A DNA stretch of 64,000 nt from Bacteroidales bacterium (GTDB lineage Bacteria; Bacteroidota; Bacteroidia; Bacteroidales; F082): assembly GCA_017651645.1 (NCBI GenBank), contig JAGCCO010000024.1:45746-109745 (forward strand), read 5' to 3'. Shown here in pieces: positions 56,419-64,000 of this stretch. A program made the position numbers and the translations under genes. Every line of letters begins with the position of its first letter. Within the stretch, counting starts at the first letter, position 1. Below the pieces are notes generated by a model, which was given only the letters and a program-made list of their open reading frames with translations, was not told where the DNA came from and searched no databases.

Positions 56419-56467
56419 CCAATTCTCAATTATCAATTATCAATTCTCAACTCTCAACTCTCAACTA
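56419..56467. repeat. seven-base tandem repeat between MscS and hydrolase genes
   Basis: Seven units: CCAATTC, TCAATTA, TCAATTA, TCAATTC, TCAACTC, TCAACTC, TCAACTA. The last unit contains the MscS stop codon; the array fills most of the gap before the hydrolase start. Confidence 0.88.
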
Positions 56468-57685
56468 CCTTTTCTGGTAAATCTTCAAATCAAACATCCC
56501 CGCCGCCGCAATGATATGGTCGAAGATATCGCTTTGTATCTCCTCGTAGTTGGTCCATTTCTTGTCACTGCTGAAAGCATAGATTTGCAACGGAACACCG
56601 AATTCGGTGGGCTGCAGTTGGCGCACCATCATGATGAGGTTGTGGTTCAGCTTCGGGTTGTTGTTGAGGTAGGCCTTGATATAAGCGCGGAAGATGCCGA
56701 GGTTAGTCTGCTGACGACCGTTCATGATCTCGCTCGTGTCGATGCGGTTGGCCTCGTTGTATTCGAGGATGTCTTCTTCTTTCTGTGTGATGTAATCCTT
56801 CACTAGGGCATAATGCTTGTATTTCTCTAACATCTCAGGCGTGCAGTAGCGGATGGTGTTCACGTCGATATTGATGCTGCGTGCGATGCGGCGTCCGCCC
56901 GACTCCGACATGCCGCGCCAGTTGGTGAAGGGACTCGAAACCAGTGTATAGGTCGGGATGGTAGTGATGGTGTTGTCCCAGTTCTGCACCTTCACGGTGG
57001 TGAGGTTGATTTCCTGCACGATGCCGTCGGCGGGACCAGTCACGATCCAATCGCCGATACGGAGCATGTCGTTGATGGAGAGCTGGATGCTGCCCACGAA
57101 GCCTTTGATGGAGTCCTGGAATATCAACATAAGTACGGCTGACAGGGTGCCCAAACCGATGACGATGTTGTTGATGCTCTTGCCCAAAAGGAAGGCCGTG
57201 ATGAGCAGCACGCTGACGGCGATGACGACGCCTTTGATGACTTGTACCAGACCTTCGATGGGTTTCAACTTCGAGGTCTCGAACGAATTGTAGAGCTCAT
57301 GGGCGGTGTTCACCAATGCCATGATGATGGCGGCATATACCGTGATTTCATAGATCTTGGTGATCTTGACGATGATGGCGGCGGCTTCTGTGAAGTCAGG
57401 CATGGCGTCCTTGATGTAATACTTGATGAGGATGGCCGGGATAAGCAGACAGATGCGCACGAACACCTTGTTCTTGATCAGCAGGTCGTCATATTTTGAT
57501 GGTGTCTTTTTGATGAGCACGTGGACGGTCTTGCTGATGATGAAGCGGGCTAGGAAATAGAGAAGCACGCCCAATACGAGTAGTGTGACGAATGCGATAC
57601 CTTCGGCGATGGCGAGGGAAGGGGTCGCTGCCAAATGCATGCTCTCACCGATGCCGTTGAGTATTTCTATGTATTTTTGAATCAT
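56465..57685 (-). CDS. mechanosensitive ion channel (MscS superfamily, YbdG-like)
   Basis: 406 residues with five predicted membrane helices (about 28-50, 74-90, 108-130, 147-168, 174-196). The last is the pore helix of the MscS family (GLGTLSAVLMLIFQDSIKGFVGSIQLSINDMLRIGDW). A cytoplasmic vestibule with an insertion typical of YbdG-type channels follows. It releases solutes under hypo-osmotic stress. The start overlaps the stop of the SUI1 gene by 4 bases. Confidence 0.9.
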   Translation of the reverse strand: MIQKYIEILNGIGESMHLAATPSLAIAEGIAFVTLLVLGVLLYFLARFIISKTVHVLIKKTPSKYDDLLIKNKVFVRICLLIPAILIKYYIKDAMPDFTEAAAIIVKITKIYEITVYAAIIMALVNTAHELYNSFETSKLKPIEGLVQVIKGVVIAVSVLLITAFLLGKSINNIVIGLGTLSAVLMLIFQDSIKGFVGSIQLSINDMLRIGDWIVTGPADGIVQEINLTTVKVQNWDNTITTIPTYTLVSSPFTNWRGMSESGGRRIARSINIDVNTIRYCTPEMLEKYKHYALVKDYITQKEEDILEYNEANRIDTSEIMNGRQQTNLGIFRAYIKAYLNNNPKLNHNLIMMVRQLQPTEFGVPLQIYAFSSDKKWTNYEEIQSDIFDHIIAAAGMFDLKIYQKR

Positions 57686-58023
57686 ATTCCGCTGATTTTG
57701 GTTTTTTTGTATCCTTTTTCTTGCAACAAGGCCAACACTTTCTCCCTAAAATCGCCTTGCAACAGGATCTCGCCGTCTTTGACGCTGCCGCCTGCGCCAC
57801 AGGCCGACTTCAGTTCCTTACCCAACACAGCAAGGTCGAAGTCGGAGCCTTGGAAACCCGTGATGAGAGTCACTTTCTTGCCTGCACGTTGCTTTTTGTC
57901 GAGCATTACGCGGAGGTTCTGTTTGGCGGGTTCAAGGGTTACGGCTTCTTCTTCTCCGTAGTCAAAGGCGTAATCGGGGTTGGTGGAGTAGACGGTTCCG
58001 TTTTTGTCACTCTTGTGTTTCAT
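57682..58023 (-). CDS. yciH: SUI1/eIF1-family translation factor (YciH-like)
   Basis: 113 residues. The C-terminal 75 residues (LRVMLDKKQRAGKKVTLITGFQGSDFDL, LGKELKSACGAGGSVKDGEILLQGDFR) are the SUI1 fold. Bacterial YciH is not essential and may modulate start fidelity or stress translation. Overlaps the LTA-synthase-like gene by 17 bases upstream and the MscS gene by 4 bases downstream. Confidence 0.92.
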   Translation of the reverse strand: MKHKSDKNGTVYSTNPDYAFDYGEEEAVTLEPAKQNLRVMLDKKQRAGKKVTLITGFQGSDFDLAVLGKELKSACGAGGSVKDGEILLQGDFREKVLALLQEKGYKKTKISGI

Positions 58024-59983
58024 AAATGGTATCGGTTTTTGTAATAGTCAGTTTGTTGTTAATCATCCTGTAGTTGTATTCCTGTAAGAATCCGTACAGC
58101 TTTTCGAAAACATCGGGACATTGCAGGCGGTCGATGAGGTTGTCGCTCAGTTCGGGATCAAGGTAGGGCTTGAAGATGCCAAAGGAGTTTTGTCCGTCGG
58201 ATTGTACCAGATAGGTACCGTCGCAATACTGATAAGTGAGGTTGAAGTAGCTGATGAAAGCGGGCTCGCTGAGGGTGTCGAACAAATTGCGTCCGAAAGA
58301 GAACAAAGTGTCGTTGACCTTCAAGGCAGAGAGGATGGAAGGCCCCATGTCGATTTGCTGGGCCACCTCTTCGCATCGCATAGGCTTGATTTTTTCAGGA
58401 TAATAGAAAGCGAAGGGGATGGAATACATGCCCCAAACGTTGCCGTATTTGGTTTGGAAGTGCTCGCTGTTGGAGCAGTCGGAGGTGATGACGAACAACG
58501 TGTTGGCAAACCAAGGCATCATGGATGCGGTCTGGAAGAAATTGCGAAGGGCGCAGTCGGTGTAATAGACCGTCTTTTGGAAGCCGGTCCAGAAATAACT
58601 CTCCTCGGGAAATTCAAAGTCTCTCGGTACTTTGTAAGGATAACGCGATGACAAAGTATAGATGGCTGCAGCAAACGGTTCGTGGACGCGGCTTAAGGCC
58701 GTGGCGGCATATTGCAGGAATGGCCCGTCGTAGATGCCCCATTGTCCGTCATAGTCGCTGTCGTCGCCGTATTCGATGCGGCCGAAGTAGTTCTTGAAAC
58801 CGGCACGGTGCGAGAACGCGTCGAAGCCTTGTACCCCATTTTTTCCGCCATGCATAAAGATGGTGTTGTAGCCTCGCTTTTGCAGATGCTGGCCGAAAGC
58901 GTCGAAGTCGTTATCGGCATATTCAGACCTGACGAAGTCGATTTCCATCAGCGATGGGATGCTGGCCAGTAAGGAAGGCAATACCTCAAGGCTTCTCCTG
59001 CTGTTGGCCATGCCATTGAAGGTGAGGCTTTGGGCGAGGAGCGAATCCAAGAACGGTGTCAACTGGTACCTTCCATTGGGGTTGTAATAGCCAATCATCT
59101 CTTGTCCGAAATTCTTGAGGATAATGAGCATCACATTGTCGGGCAGGCTGTCGCAGCTCAGGCTGTCATTGGCGATGAAACGGTTGGCGGTCAAGTCATT
59201 GTGGATATGTGCCCCATCCAATCTCTGGTTGGGAATCTCTGTCAATTGGTTTTCTTTTTCCGTAATCAGACAGAACGGCGTGTTGAGCAGGATAGGTGCG
59301 TTTTGCGGGTCGGTGTAACGCATGGCGGTATGCTTGGTGAGAGGTTCAGACTGAAGCCCTCCACGATAGGCGATAAACGATAGCAACAGCATGACAACCA
59401 GACTGATGGCTTGCCGAAGCGTCCATCTTGTGTCTTCTTCCTTTTTCTCGGAGGATTGCAGCCGGGTGTGACTGGCCACGACGATGATAACGGAGACGAA
59501 AAGGATGTAAATGATCAACAGATACCAATAATCGAAGAAAACCTGCCTGATGATGCCGAACGACACCTCATCGGAGCGCCCTAAGACTTTAAGGAAGTCG
59601 ATGGTGATGTGTTTGGCAAAGAAATGGAAACAGATGATATCTATGAAATTCAGCAGGATAGCGATGGCATTGAGAACGACATAGATGATGTCGATGACCT
59701 TCTGGCCTGTTTTGTTGTAGATGCGTCGTGACGGGAAACAATAATATATGATGGTTGGGAGATTGATGCCAACGACAATAGGCAGGTCAAAACGCATCCC
59801 GTAGAAGTAAAGGGCCAATGCTTGACCAATATCAAGCTGATGGAAAAACTGCAGGTTGAACAGATAGAGCAGCCAGCGGCTGATGCTGAGAGCCATAAGC
59901 GTGGCAAACAGCCTATAAATCAGCAGCATGTAAGGCCTTGAGAGCCATTCGCTGAATCTCTCTTTTCGGGTTTTCCGGCGCAT
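58007..59983 (-). CDS. LTA-synthase/sulfatase-family membrane protein lacking metal ligands
   Basis: 658 residues: about five membrane helices (about 20-210), then an alkaline-phosphatase-fold periplasmic domain. The family order is clear (NVMLIILKNFGQEMIG, NSRRSLEVLPSLLASIPSLM, FMHGGKNG, YTLSSRYPY, LFVITSDCSNSEH). The positions that hold the catalytic metal in LtaS are changed: Glu to Lys290 and the His of the DH pair to Cys503; a substrate His is Arg447. Ser331 and Asp502 remain. It is probably not a normal phosphotransferase; YejM/PbgA is a known inactive relative with a regulatory role. First gene of the operon with SUI1 and MscS. Confidence 0.8.
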   Translation of the reverse strand: MRRKTRKERFSEWLSRPYMLLIYRLFATLMALSISRWLLYLFNLQFFHQLDIGQALALYFYGMRFDLPIVVGINLPTIIYYCFPSRRIYNKTGQKVIDIIYVVLNAIAILLNFIDIICFHFFAKHITIDFLKVLGRSDEVSFGIIRQVFFDYWYLLIIYILFVSVIIVVASHTRLQSSEKKEEDTRWTLRQAISLVVMLLLSFIAYRGGLQSEPLTKHTAMRYTDPQNAPILLNTPFCLITEKENQLTEIPNQRLDGAHIHNDLTANRFIANDSLSCDSLPDNVMLIILKNFGQEMIGYYNPNGRYQLTPFLDSLLAQSLTFNGMANSRRSLEVLPSLLASIPSLMEIDFVRSEYADNDFDAFGQHLQKRGYNTIFMHGGKNGVQGFDAFSHRAGFKNYFGRIEYGDDSDYDGQWGIYDGPFLQYAATALSRVHEPFAAAIYTLSSRYPYKVPRDFEFPEESYFWTGFQKTVYYTDCALRNFFQTASMMPWFANTLFVITSDCSNSEHFQTKYGNVWGMYSIPFAFYYPEKIKPMRCEEVAQQIDMGPSILSALKVNDTLFSFGRNLFDTLSEPAFISYFNLTYQYCDGTYLVQSDGQNSFGIFKPYLDPELSDNLIDRLQCPDVFEKLYGFLQEYNYRMINNKLTITKTDTIYETQE

Positions 59984-60004
59984 TTTTTTATTCCTTTACC
60001 GTTG

Positions 60005-60012
60005 CAAAAATA
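60005..60012 (-). promoter_or_regulatory. -7 promoter box (TATTTTTG) for the LTA-synthase-like operon
   Basis: Exact TAnnTTTG match on minus, 21 bases before the start, 13 bases from the divergent box of the M23 gene. Confidence 0.6.
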
Positions 60013-60025
60013 TGCAAAAATGATA

Positions 60026-60033
60026 TATCTTTG
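60026..60033 (+). promoter_or_regulatory. -7 promoter box (TATCTTTG) for the M23 peptidase gene
   Basis: Exact TAnnTTTG match 32 bases before the start codon. Confidence 0.6.
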
Positions 60034-60065
60034 CCCATTCTTTCAATAATCAGAATCCGATCACC

Positions 60066-61772
60066 ATGAAAAAGCATTTGTTATTAGCTATATTGTTTAT
60101 TTTCGCTGCCATGAGCCTTAGTGCGCAAGAACAATTCCCGCAATACAGGGATCCTCTCGATATCCCGATGTATCTATCTGCCACATTTGGGGAGCTGCGT
60201 CCCAACCATCTTCATGCCGGCCTCGACATCAAGACCCAGGGTGTGGAAGGGAAGAGAGTTTACGCTGTGGCCGACGGTTACATCAGCCGCATCGGAGTTT
60301 CGCCATTCGGCTATGGCAACGTGCTGTATATCACGCATTATGACGGCTATACCAGTGTGTATGCCCATTTGCAACGGTTCTCAGGCAACATCGCGACTTA
60401 CGTGAAGCAATACCAGTACAACCACAAACAATTTGCGGTTCAGATTTATCCCGACAAGGACAAGTTTCCCATAAATGCAGGTGATTTGATTGGTTTTTCC
60501 GGCAACTCAGGTGGCTCGGGCGGGCCACATCTGCATTTCGAGATACGGCATACAGTTAGCGAGAAGCCGGTCAATCCCTTGTATTTCGGCTACCAGATTG
60601 AGGATGACATGAGACCTTTCATCCAGGGCGTTTCGGTATATCCTTTGAATGAAGAGGCTACGCTTGAAGGTGGCATCGATCCCATCTATTTTGAGGTGGT
60701 GGGCAATAATGGCAGATATGGCCTGAAAGACAAAGAATTCGTCTATGCCAATGGTGAGATCGCGTTCGGTATCTCCACATACGACCAGGTGGGTGCATCC
60801 ACCAACAAAAACGGTCCTTATCTTTATGAGCTTTTCCTCGATGACGAGTTGGCCTTCCAAGTGGAAGCCGACAGTTTTTCCTATAGTGAGCCACGCTATG
60901 TGAACAGCCTGCTTGATTACCGTCATTATAAGCAGACGAAGAAAAGCTATGTGCGCACGGAGACCGACCCCTACAACCGACTCCACATGATAGAGAAAAG
61001 GAACGGCACCGTCATAGTGAATGAAGGCGACACGGTGGATGTCCGCTTCAAGATCTCGGATTATGAGGGCAACAGCGCGACGGCGAGTTTCCAGTTGGTG
61101 GGAAGGGCACCCGCCGAGGTGATGCGTCCCGAGCATCGCCGCAGCGAGTATTTCGTCAGGGCTGACGGCACCATGAACAGCGATATCACGATTGAGGATT
61201 TCAGCGTTTCGATGGAGAAAGGTACACTCTTCCGCGATGAATGGGTGCAGACCGGACAGCGTGATGAAAGGGGTTGCTGCTCAAGGATCTTTCGTTTCGG
61301 CGACGATGGCATGACGACCTTCAAGCCTTTCACTGTCCGTATCCGTCCCAGTGGGAAATTGGCCGACCATCCTAAGAAATACATCGCCTATATCGACAAT
61401 AACGGCAAGGTGTCGTCACTAGGCGGCAAGATGAAGAATGGCTGCATGGAGGTCACGACCCGCAACATGGGCGAGTTCACCATCAAGATTGACTCGGTGG
61501 CGCCTCAGGTGTCGGCCACGAACTTCAAGAAAGGCCAGCAACTGAAGAAGCTTAAGTCGTTGCGCTTCAAGATCACCGACGACATGACGGGCATCGAGAC
61601 CTATGACATCTATTTGAATGACGAATGGGTGCTCGGTCAATATGATGCCAAGAACAACCTGCTTTATTATGTAATTGATTCAAGGGTTAAGAAAGGCACC
61701 AACAAGGTGAAGGTCGTGGTGACCGATGCCGTGGGAAACAAAAGGACGCTGAATACTAGAGTGGTGAAATAA
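60066..61772 (+). CDS. M23-family zinc metallopeptidase (LytM domain)
   Basis: 568 residues with signal peptide ending MSLSAQ. The N-terminal LytM domain (about 40-165) has the zinc ligands His50 and Asp54 in HLHAGLDI and His157 in PHLHFEI, with His101 and His155 as catalytic partners. The remaining 400 residues are beta-rich, Ig-like, ending in a domain close to FnIII. M23 enzymes cleave peptidoglycan cross-bridges. The long C-terminal part may bind cell wall or regulate activity. Monocistronic. Confidence 0.88.
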   Translation: MKKHLLLAILFIFAAMSLSAQEQFPQYRDPLDIPMYLSATFGELRPNHLHAGLDIKTQGVEGKRVYAVADGYISRIGVSPFGYGNVLYITHYDGYTSVYAHLQRFSGNIATYVKQYQYNHKQFAVQIYPDKDKFPINAGDLIGFSGNSGGSGGPHLHFEIRHTVSEKPVNPLYFGYQIEDDMRPFIQGVSVYPLNEEATLEGGIDPIYFEVVGNNGRYGLKDKEFVYANGEIAFGISTYDQVGASTNKNGPYLYELFLDDELAFQVEADSFSYSEPRYVNSLLDYRHYKQTKKSYVRTETDPYNRLHMIEKRNGTVIVNEGDTVDVRFKISDYEGNSATASFQLVGRAPAEVMRPEHRRSEYFVRADGTMNSDITIEDFSVSMEKGTLFRDEWVQTGQRDERGCCSRIFRFGDDGMTTFKPFTVRIRPSGKLADHPKKYIAYIDNNGKVSSLGGKMKNGCMEVTTRNMGEFTIKIDSVAPQVSATNFKKGQQLKKLKSLRFKITDDMTGIETYDIYLNDEWVLGQYDAKNNLLYYVIDSRVKKGTNKVKVVVTDAVGNKRTLNTRVVK

Positions 61773-61775
61773 GCA

Positions 61776-63236
61776 TTATTTCGGCACAAACTGATAGGCT
61801 CCCATGTCGGGTGCACCGATGCGAGAGACACCATCTAAATCATAAGGCAATTCGTTGCCAAACAGCGGATTGCCTGTCCCGATGACGGGAGAGGCGATGC
61901 TGTCGATGTGGAAGTCGTTCTTGACGTCAACGAAATAAGGTTCCAAATTGAACAGGCAGTGGCTGAACCCAGCCATGTTGCCGTTGTATTTCTCTGACTT
62001 AACCAAACAATGGTCGAAGAGGAAGGTGGAGTCGGCGTCGGGACCGAAGGTGGTCTCGATTTCGTCATTCTGCTTGCCGTAGACGATGCAGTTGTCCATC
62101 TCCAGATGGAATGGATAATAGAACAGCTCTTCAGTGGCACCATCAACGGCACAGTTGGCCACTCTTACTGCCGCATTCTTGTTGTGCTCGTTGGCGCTCC
62201 AGTAGTCGGCAAAGGTGCCGTGCACAAAACGGTAGTCACCACCAAAGGCCCAGAAGTTGGTATAGCCGCAGTTGGCGATGACAAAGTTCGTGGCCTCAAC
62301 GGGATAGAGGATGGAATAGAGCCCGTAGCCGCTTTGGTTTTCGATGATGGTGTTGTCGATGCGGAGGGCGCATTCCGTGACTTTCAGCGACGACTGGCAG
62401 TTGAGGCCGATGGTGCCGTTGCGGATGATGGCATGACTGATGCGGTGGTCGGCGCCGGCACGACCGTCCATCATCAGAATCTGTTCCCATTGTCCTGGCG
62501 TATCCTGATAATACGCCTCCAAGCGGTCGCCTTGGATGACGACAGGCTCGTCAGCTGTACCTGCGATGATGAGTTGGCCGTCGCTCCACGAGAAGATGCC
62601 GCCGCCTTGATGGCAATAGATGCGCGCGCCTTCCTCAATCTTCAAGGTGCCGTAAGAGTTGATGAGCGCCCAGCCGTAGATGACGTAGGGTCTTTCCTTG
62701 GTCCAGACTGTGGTTTGCAGGCTGTCGGCCACGATGTGGTAAGGATAGGGCACGCCGCCCAAAGTGACCAGCTTGTCCGCTACTATGTAGTTGGCATTTT
62801 GGCCCCATGACAACAGCTTGACGGTTTGTGTGTTACCATTGGTGATGAACTCCAATTCGTCTTCCACGACAAAGGGTGTGTTCAAGTCGTTCGGGTTGAT
62901 GGTGACACGCAGGAAGGAAAAGAGACTGTCCTCGGCAGGGATGATTTTGTCGTAAAACTCGGTGGCACTCTCGCCGTCAAGGTTGAGTCGATAGGGCGAG
63001 TTCTCACCGCCAATCAAACGTATAGAGCTTATTTTCAGGTCGTCGCTGTGGTTGTTGTAGATCATCAACTGATGTGTTGCCGAGCCAAGGGAGGTGAACA
63101 CGGTGTCGAAAATGACGGTGTCCGCCGAAAACTCCAGCTTCAGATTCGAGTCTGGATTGATTTGATGGTTCTTCTTACACGCGTTGCCAACGAGAAGGAA
63201 GAGGCTGAGTATGAGTAATATGTGGTGTTTTTTCAT
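61776..63236 (-). CDS. right-handed beta-helix lipoprotein
   Basis: 486 residues, lipobox GNAC (Cys20). Residues 30-160 are beta-sandwich-like (FDTVFTSLGSATHQLMIYNNHSDDLKISSIRL), then from about 190 a right-handed beta-helix with repeated turns (GTLKIEEGARIYCHQGG, HAIIRNGTIGL, NTIIENQSGYGL). The pattern resembles pectate-lyase-like surface proteins of unknown substrate. A family name is not recognised. Convergent with the M23 gene, 3 bases apart. Confidence 0.75.
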   Translation of the reverse strand: MKKHHILLILSLFLLVGNACKKNHQINPDSNLKLEFSADTVIFDTVFTSLGSATHQLMIYNNHSDDLKISSIRLIGGENSPYRLNLDGESATEFYDKIIPAEDSLFSFLRVTINPNDLNTPFVVEDELEFITNGNTQTVKLLSWGQNANYIVADKLVTLGGVPYPYHIVADSLQTTVWTKERPYVIYGWALINSYGTLKIEEGARIYCHQGGGIFSWSDGQLIIAGTADEPVVIQGDRLEAYYQDTPGQWEQILMMDGRAGADHRISHAIIRNGTIGLNCQSSLKVTECALRIDNTIIENQSGYGLYSILYPVEATNFVIANCGYTNFWAFGGDYRFVHGTFADYWSANEHNKNAAVRVANCAVDGATEELFYYPFHLEMDNCIVYGKQNDEIETTFGPDADSTFLFDHCLVKSEKYNGNMAGFSHCLFNLEPYFVDVKNDFHIDSIASPVIGTGNPLFGNELPYDLDGVSRIGAPDMGAYQFVPK

Positions 63237-63253
63237 TGCACTGAAATAAAAGG

Positions 63254-63261
63254 CAAAGATA
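63254..63261 (-). promoter_or_regulatory. -7 promoter box (TATCTTTG) for the beta-helix lipoprotein
   Basis: Exact TAnnTTTG match on minus, 17 bases before the start codon. Confidence 0.6.
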
Positions 63262-63298
63262 AACTTTTATTGGATACGGGCAGAAATGGATTTTATTG

Positions 63299-63306
63299 TA
63301 TTTTTG
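63299..63306 (+). promoter_or_regulatory. -7 promoter box (TATTTTTG) for the last barrel gene
   Basis: Exact TAnnTTTG match inside the longest reading frame; supports a start downstream, at 63324 or 63348. Confidence 0.6.
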
Positions 63307-63347
63307 CTGAAAATTCACGGAATATGAATCTACAAGCTCTCCAACCC

Positions 63348-63905
63348 ATGAAACGTTTCGCTATCATCGCATCCTTTTGTTTGATGCTTTTCGGTTTTGC
63401 AGGCAAGGTCTCTGCGCAGTTCCTTCCCGATGTGCCAGACATGAAGGGGAAAATTACCAAAGGCGGTGACTTCGATTTCGGGATGTATGGAAGCAACTTG
63501 AACTTCGCCATTGGCCCGCAAGTGGGTTACCGTATCTTCAGCCCTTGGGAGGTCGGGTTGCGAGGCGTTTACAACCTGTATTGCTCTTTCAGCTCCTATT
63601 ATGGCAACCAATACTACCATTATTTTGGTGCGGCGCCCTATACCAACTTCCAGATTTACAAGGGTTTGTTTGTCCATGCGGAATATGAGAAACTGTATGG
63701 GATGGCCCGTTACAACCATGAGACCATTGGTGGGGAATGGTACACCAGCGTCTTTGTCGGTGGCGGTTACCGTTCCTATTCCTACGAAGGCGCTTATTAT
63801 TATCTGATGTTACTCTACAACCTCAGTTGGGGCAGCCAAGAGACCTGGAGCGGTTTGTATCCGTATGGTTCTCCCATCGTGATGCGCGTAGGCTTTTGTT
63901 TTTGA
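63348..63905 (+). CDS. small outer-membrane barrel-like protein, unknown function
   Basis: 185 residues from ATG 63348 (ATG 63324 also possible), giving signal peptide MKRFAIIASFCLMLFGFAGKVSAQ. The mature protein is rich in Tyr, Phe and Gly with alternating strands (NFAIGPQVGYRIF, VFVGGGYRSYSYEG) and ends in an aromatic residue (VGFCF), as expected for an outer-membrane barrel of about eight strands. No family recognised. A heptanucleotide satellite begins at its stop codon. Confidence 0.7.
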   Translation: MKRFAIIASFCLMLFGFAGKVSAQFLPDVPDMKGKITKGGDFDFGMYGSNLNFAIGPQVGYRIFSPWEVGLRGVYNLYCSFSSYYGNQYYHYFGAAPYTNFQIYKGLFVHAEYEKLYGMARYNHETIGGEWYTSVFVGGGYRSYSYEGAYYYLMLLYNLSWGSQETWSGLYPYGSPIVMRVGFCF

Positions 63906-64000
63906 ATGCTGAATGCGGAATGCTGAATGCAGAATGCGGAATGCTGAATGCAGAATGCGGAATGCTGAATGCAGAATGCAGAATGCAGAATGCGGAATGC
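63903..64000. repeat. heptanucleotide satellite (NGAATGC)14, runs off the window
   Basis: Fourteen uninterrupted 7-base units, each [T/G/A]GAATGC, 98 bases to the window end. The variable first base follows a mostly TGA-AGA-GGA order, giving a 21-base higher-order period. It begins in the stop codon of the preceding gene. Confidence 0.95.

Noticed and set aside
63903..64000. Possible CRISPR array at the window end
   Set aside because: Seven-base units without spacers; a simple satellite, and no cas gene is near.

Overview
The window is chromosomal DNA from a member of the Bacteroidota, most likely the order Bacteroidales. Four things support this. About two dozen start-proximal TAnnTTTG boxes match the -7 element read by the Bacteroidota primary sigma factor. 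The encoded primary sigma factor is the short 288-residue form. Three exported proteins end in type IX secretion (T9SS) sorting domains. Several families typical of the phylum are present (DUF4421, DUF3078, PorV/PorQ-like and OmpP1-like barrels, split transketolase, a TonB-dependent receptor). I see no prophage, insertion sequence, CRISPR array or resistance gene, so this reads as core chromosome with a modest accessory polysaccharide locus.

Layout. 1-8 kb: lipoprotein fragment, then an operon GNAT - mltG - phosphomannomutase; HtrA protease, primary sigma factor, superoxide dismutase. 6.5-13 kb: a T9SS cargo protein, an outer-membrane barrel with a metallophosphatase lipoprotein, and a TonB-dependent receptor followed by a membrane-spanning HTH regulator. 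13-19 kb: a minus-strand polysaccharide block (Wzx flippase, two Wzz-like proteins, a Wzy/ligase protein, a DUF4421 barrel) without glycosyltransferases. 19-26.5 kb: clpS - RSH (RelA type) - CotH protein on plus, then two outer-membrane genes on minus. 26.6-34.2 kb: DUF456, split transketolase whose C-terminal half is fused to a LOG-type nucleotide phosphoribohydrolase domain, a thioesterase and a large GH2 beta-galactosidase. 34-39 kb: arginine deiminase, Aat and TruA sharing a palindromic divergent promoter, a short-chain fatty acid transporter, an SH3 lipoprotein and tRNA-Met. 39-46.6 kb: phospho-sugar mutase, RmlD, DUF3078, a degenerate cyclase-like protein, YebC, a degenerate LMW-phosphatase-like protein, MsrA with a thioredoxin-like lipoprotein. 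46.6-64 kb: a C10 protease with beta-helix, SGNH hydrolase, thrS - infC - rpmI - rplT, uvrB, an alpha/beta hydrolase, MscS channel, SUI1, a degenerate LTA-synthase-like protein, an M23 peptidase, a beta-helix lipoprotein, a small barrel and a heptanucleotide satellite.

The most interesting items are: the transketolase-LOG fusion, which may couple release of ribose 5-phosphate from nucleotides to its use; two families of short repeats (an interspersed 19-24 bp element that encodes PEPVEG-type peptides inside genes, and seven-base tandem arrays at gene junctions); a perfect 24-bp palindrome carrying mirror-image promoters for aat and truA; an infC gene that apparently starts at a non-canonical ATA; and four proteins that keep the fold of an enzyme but have lost key catalytic residues (RSH hydrolase domain, LTA synthase, class III cyclase, LMW phosphatase). 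Functional statements rest on reading motifs by eye; no database search was possible.
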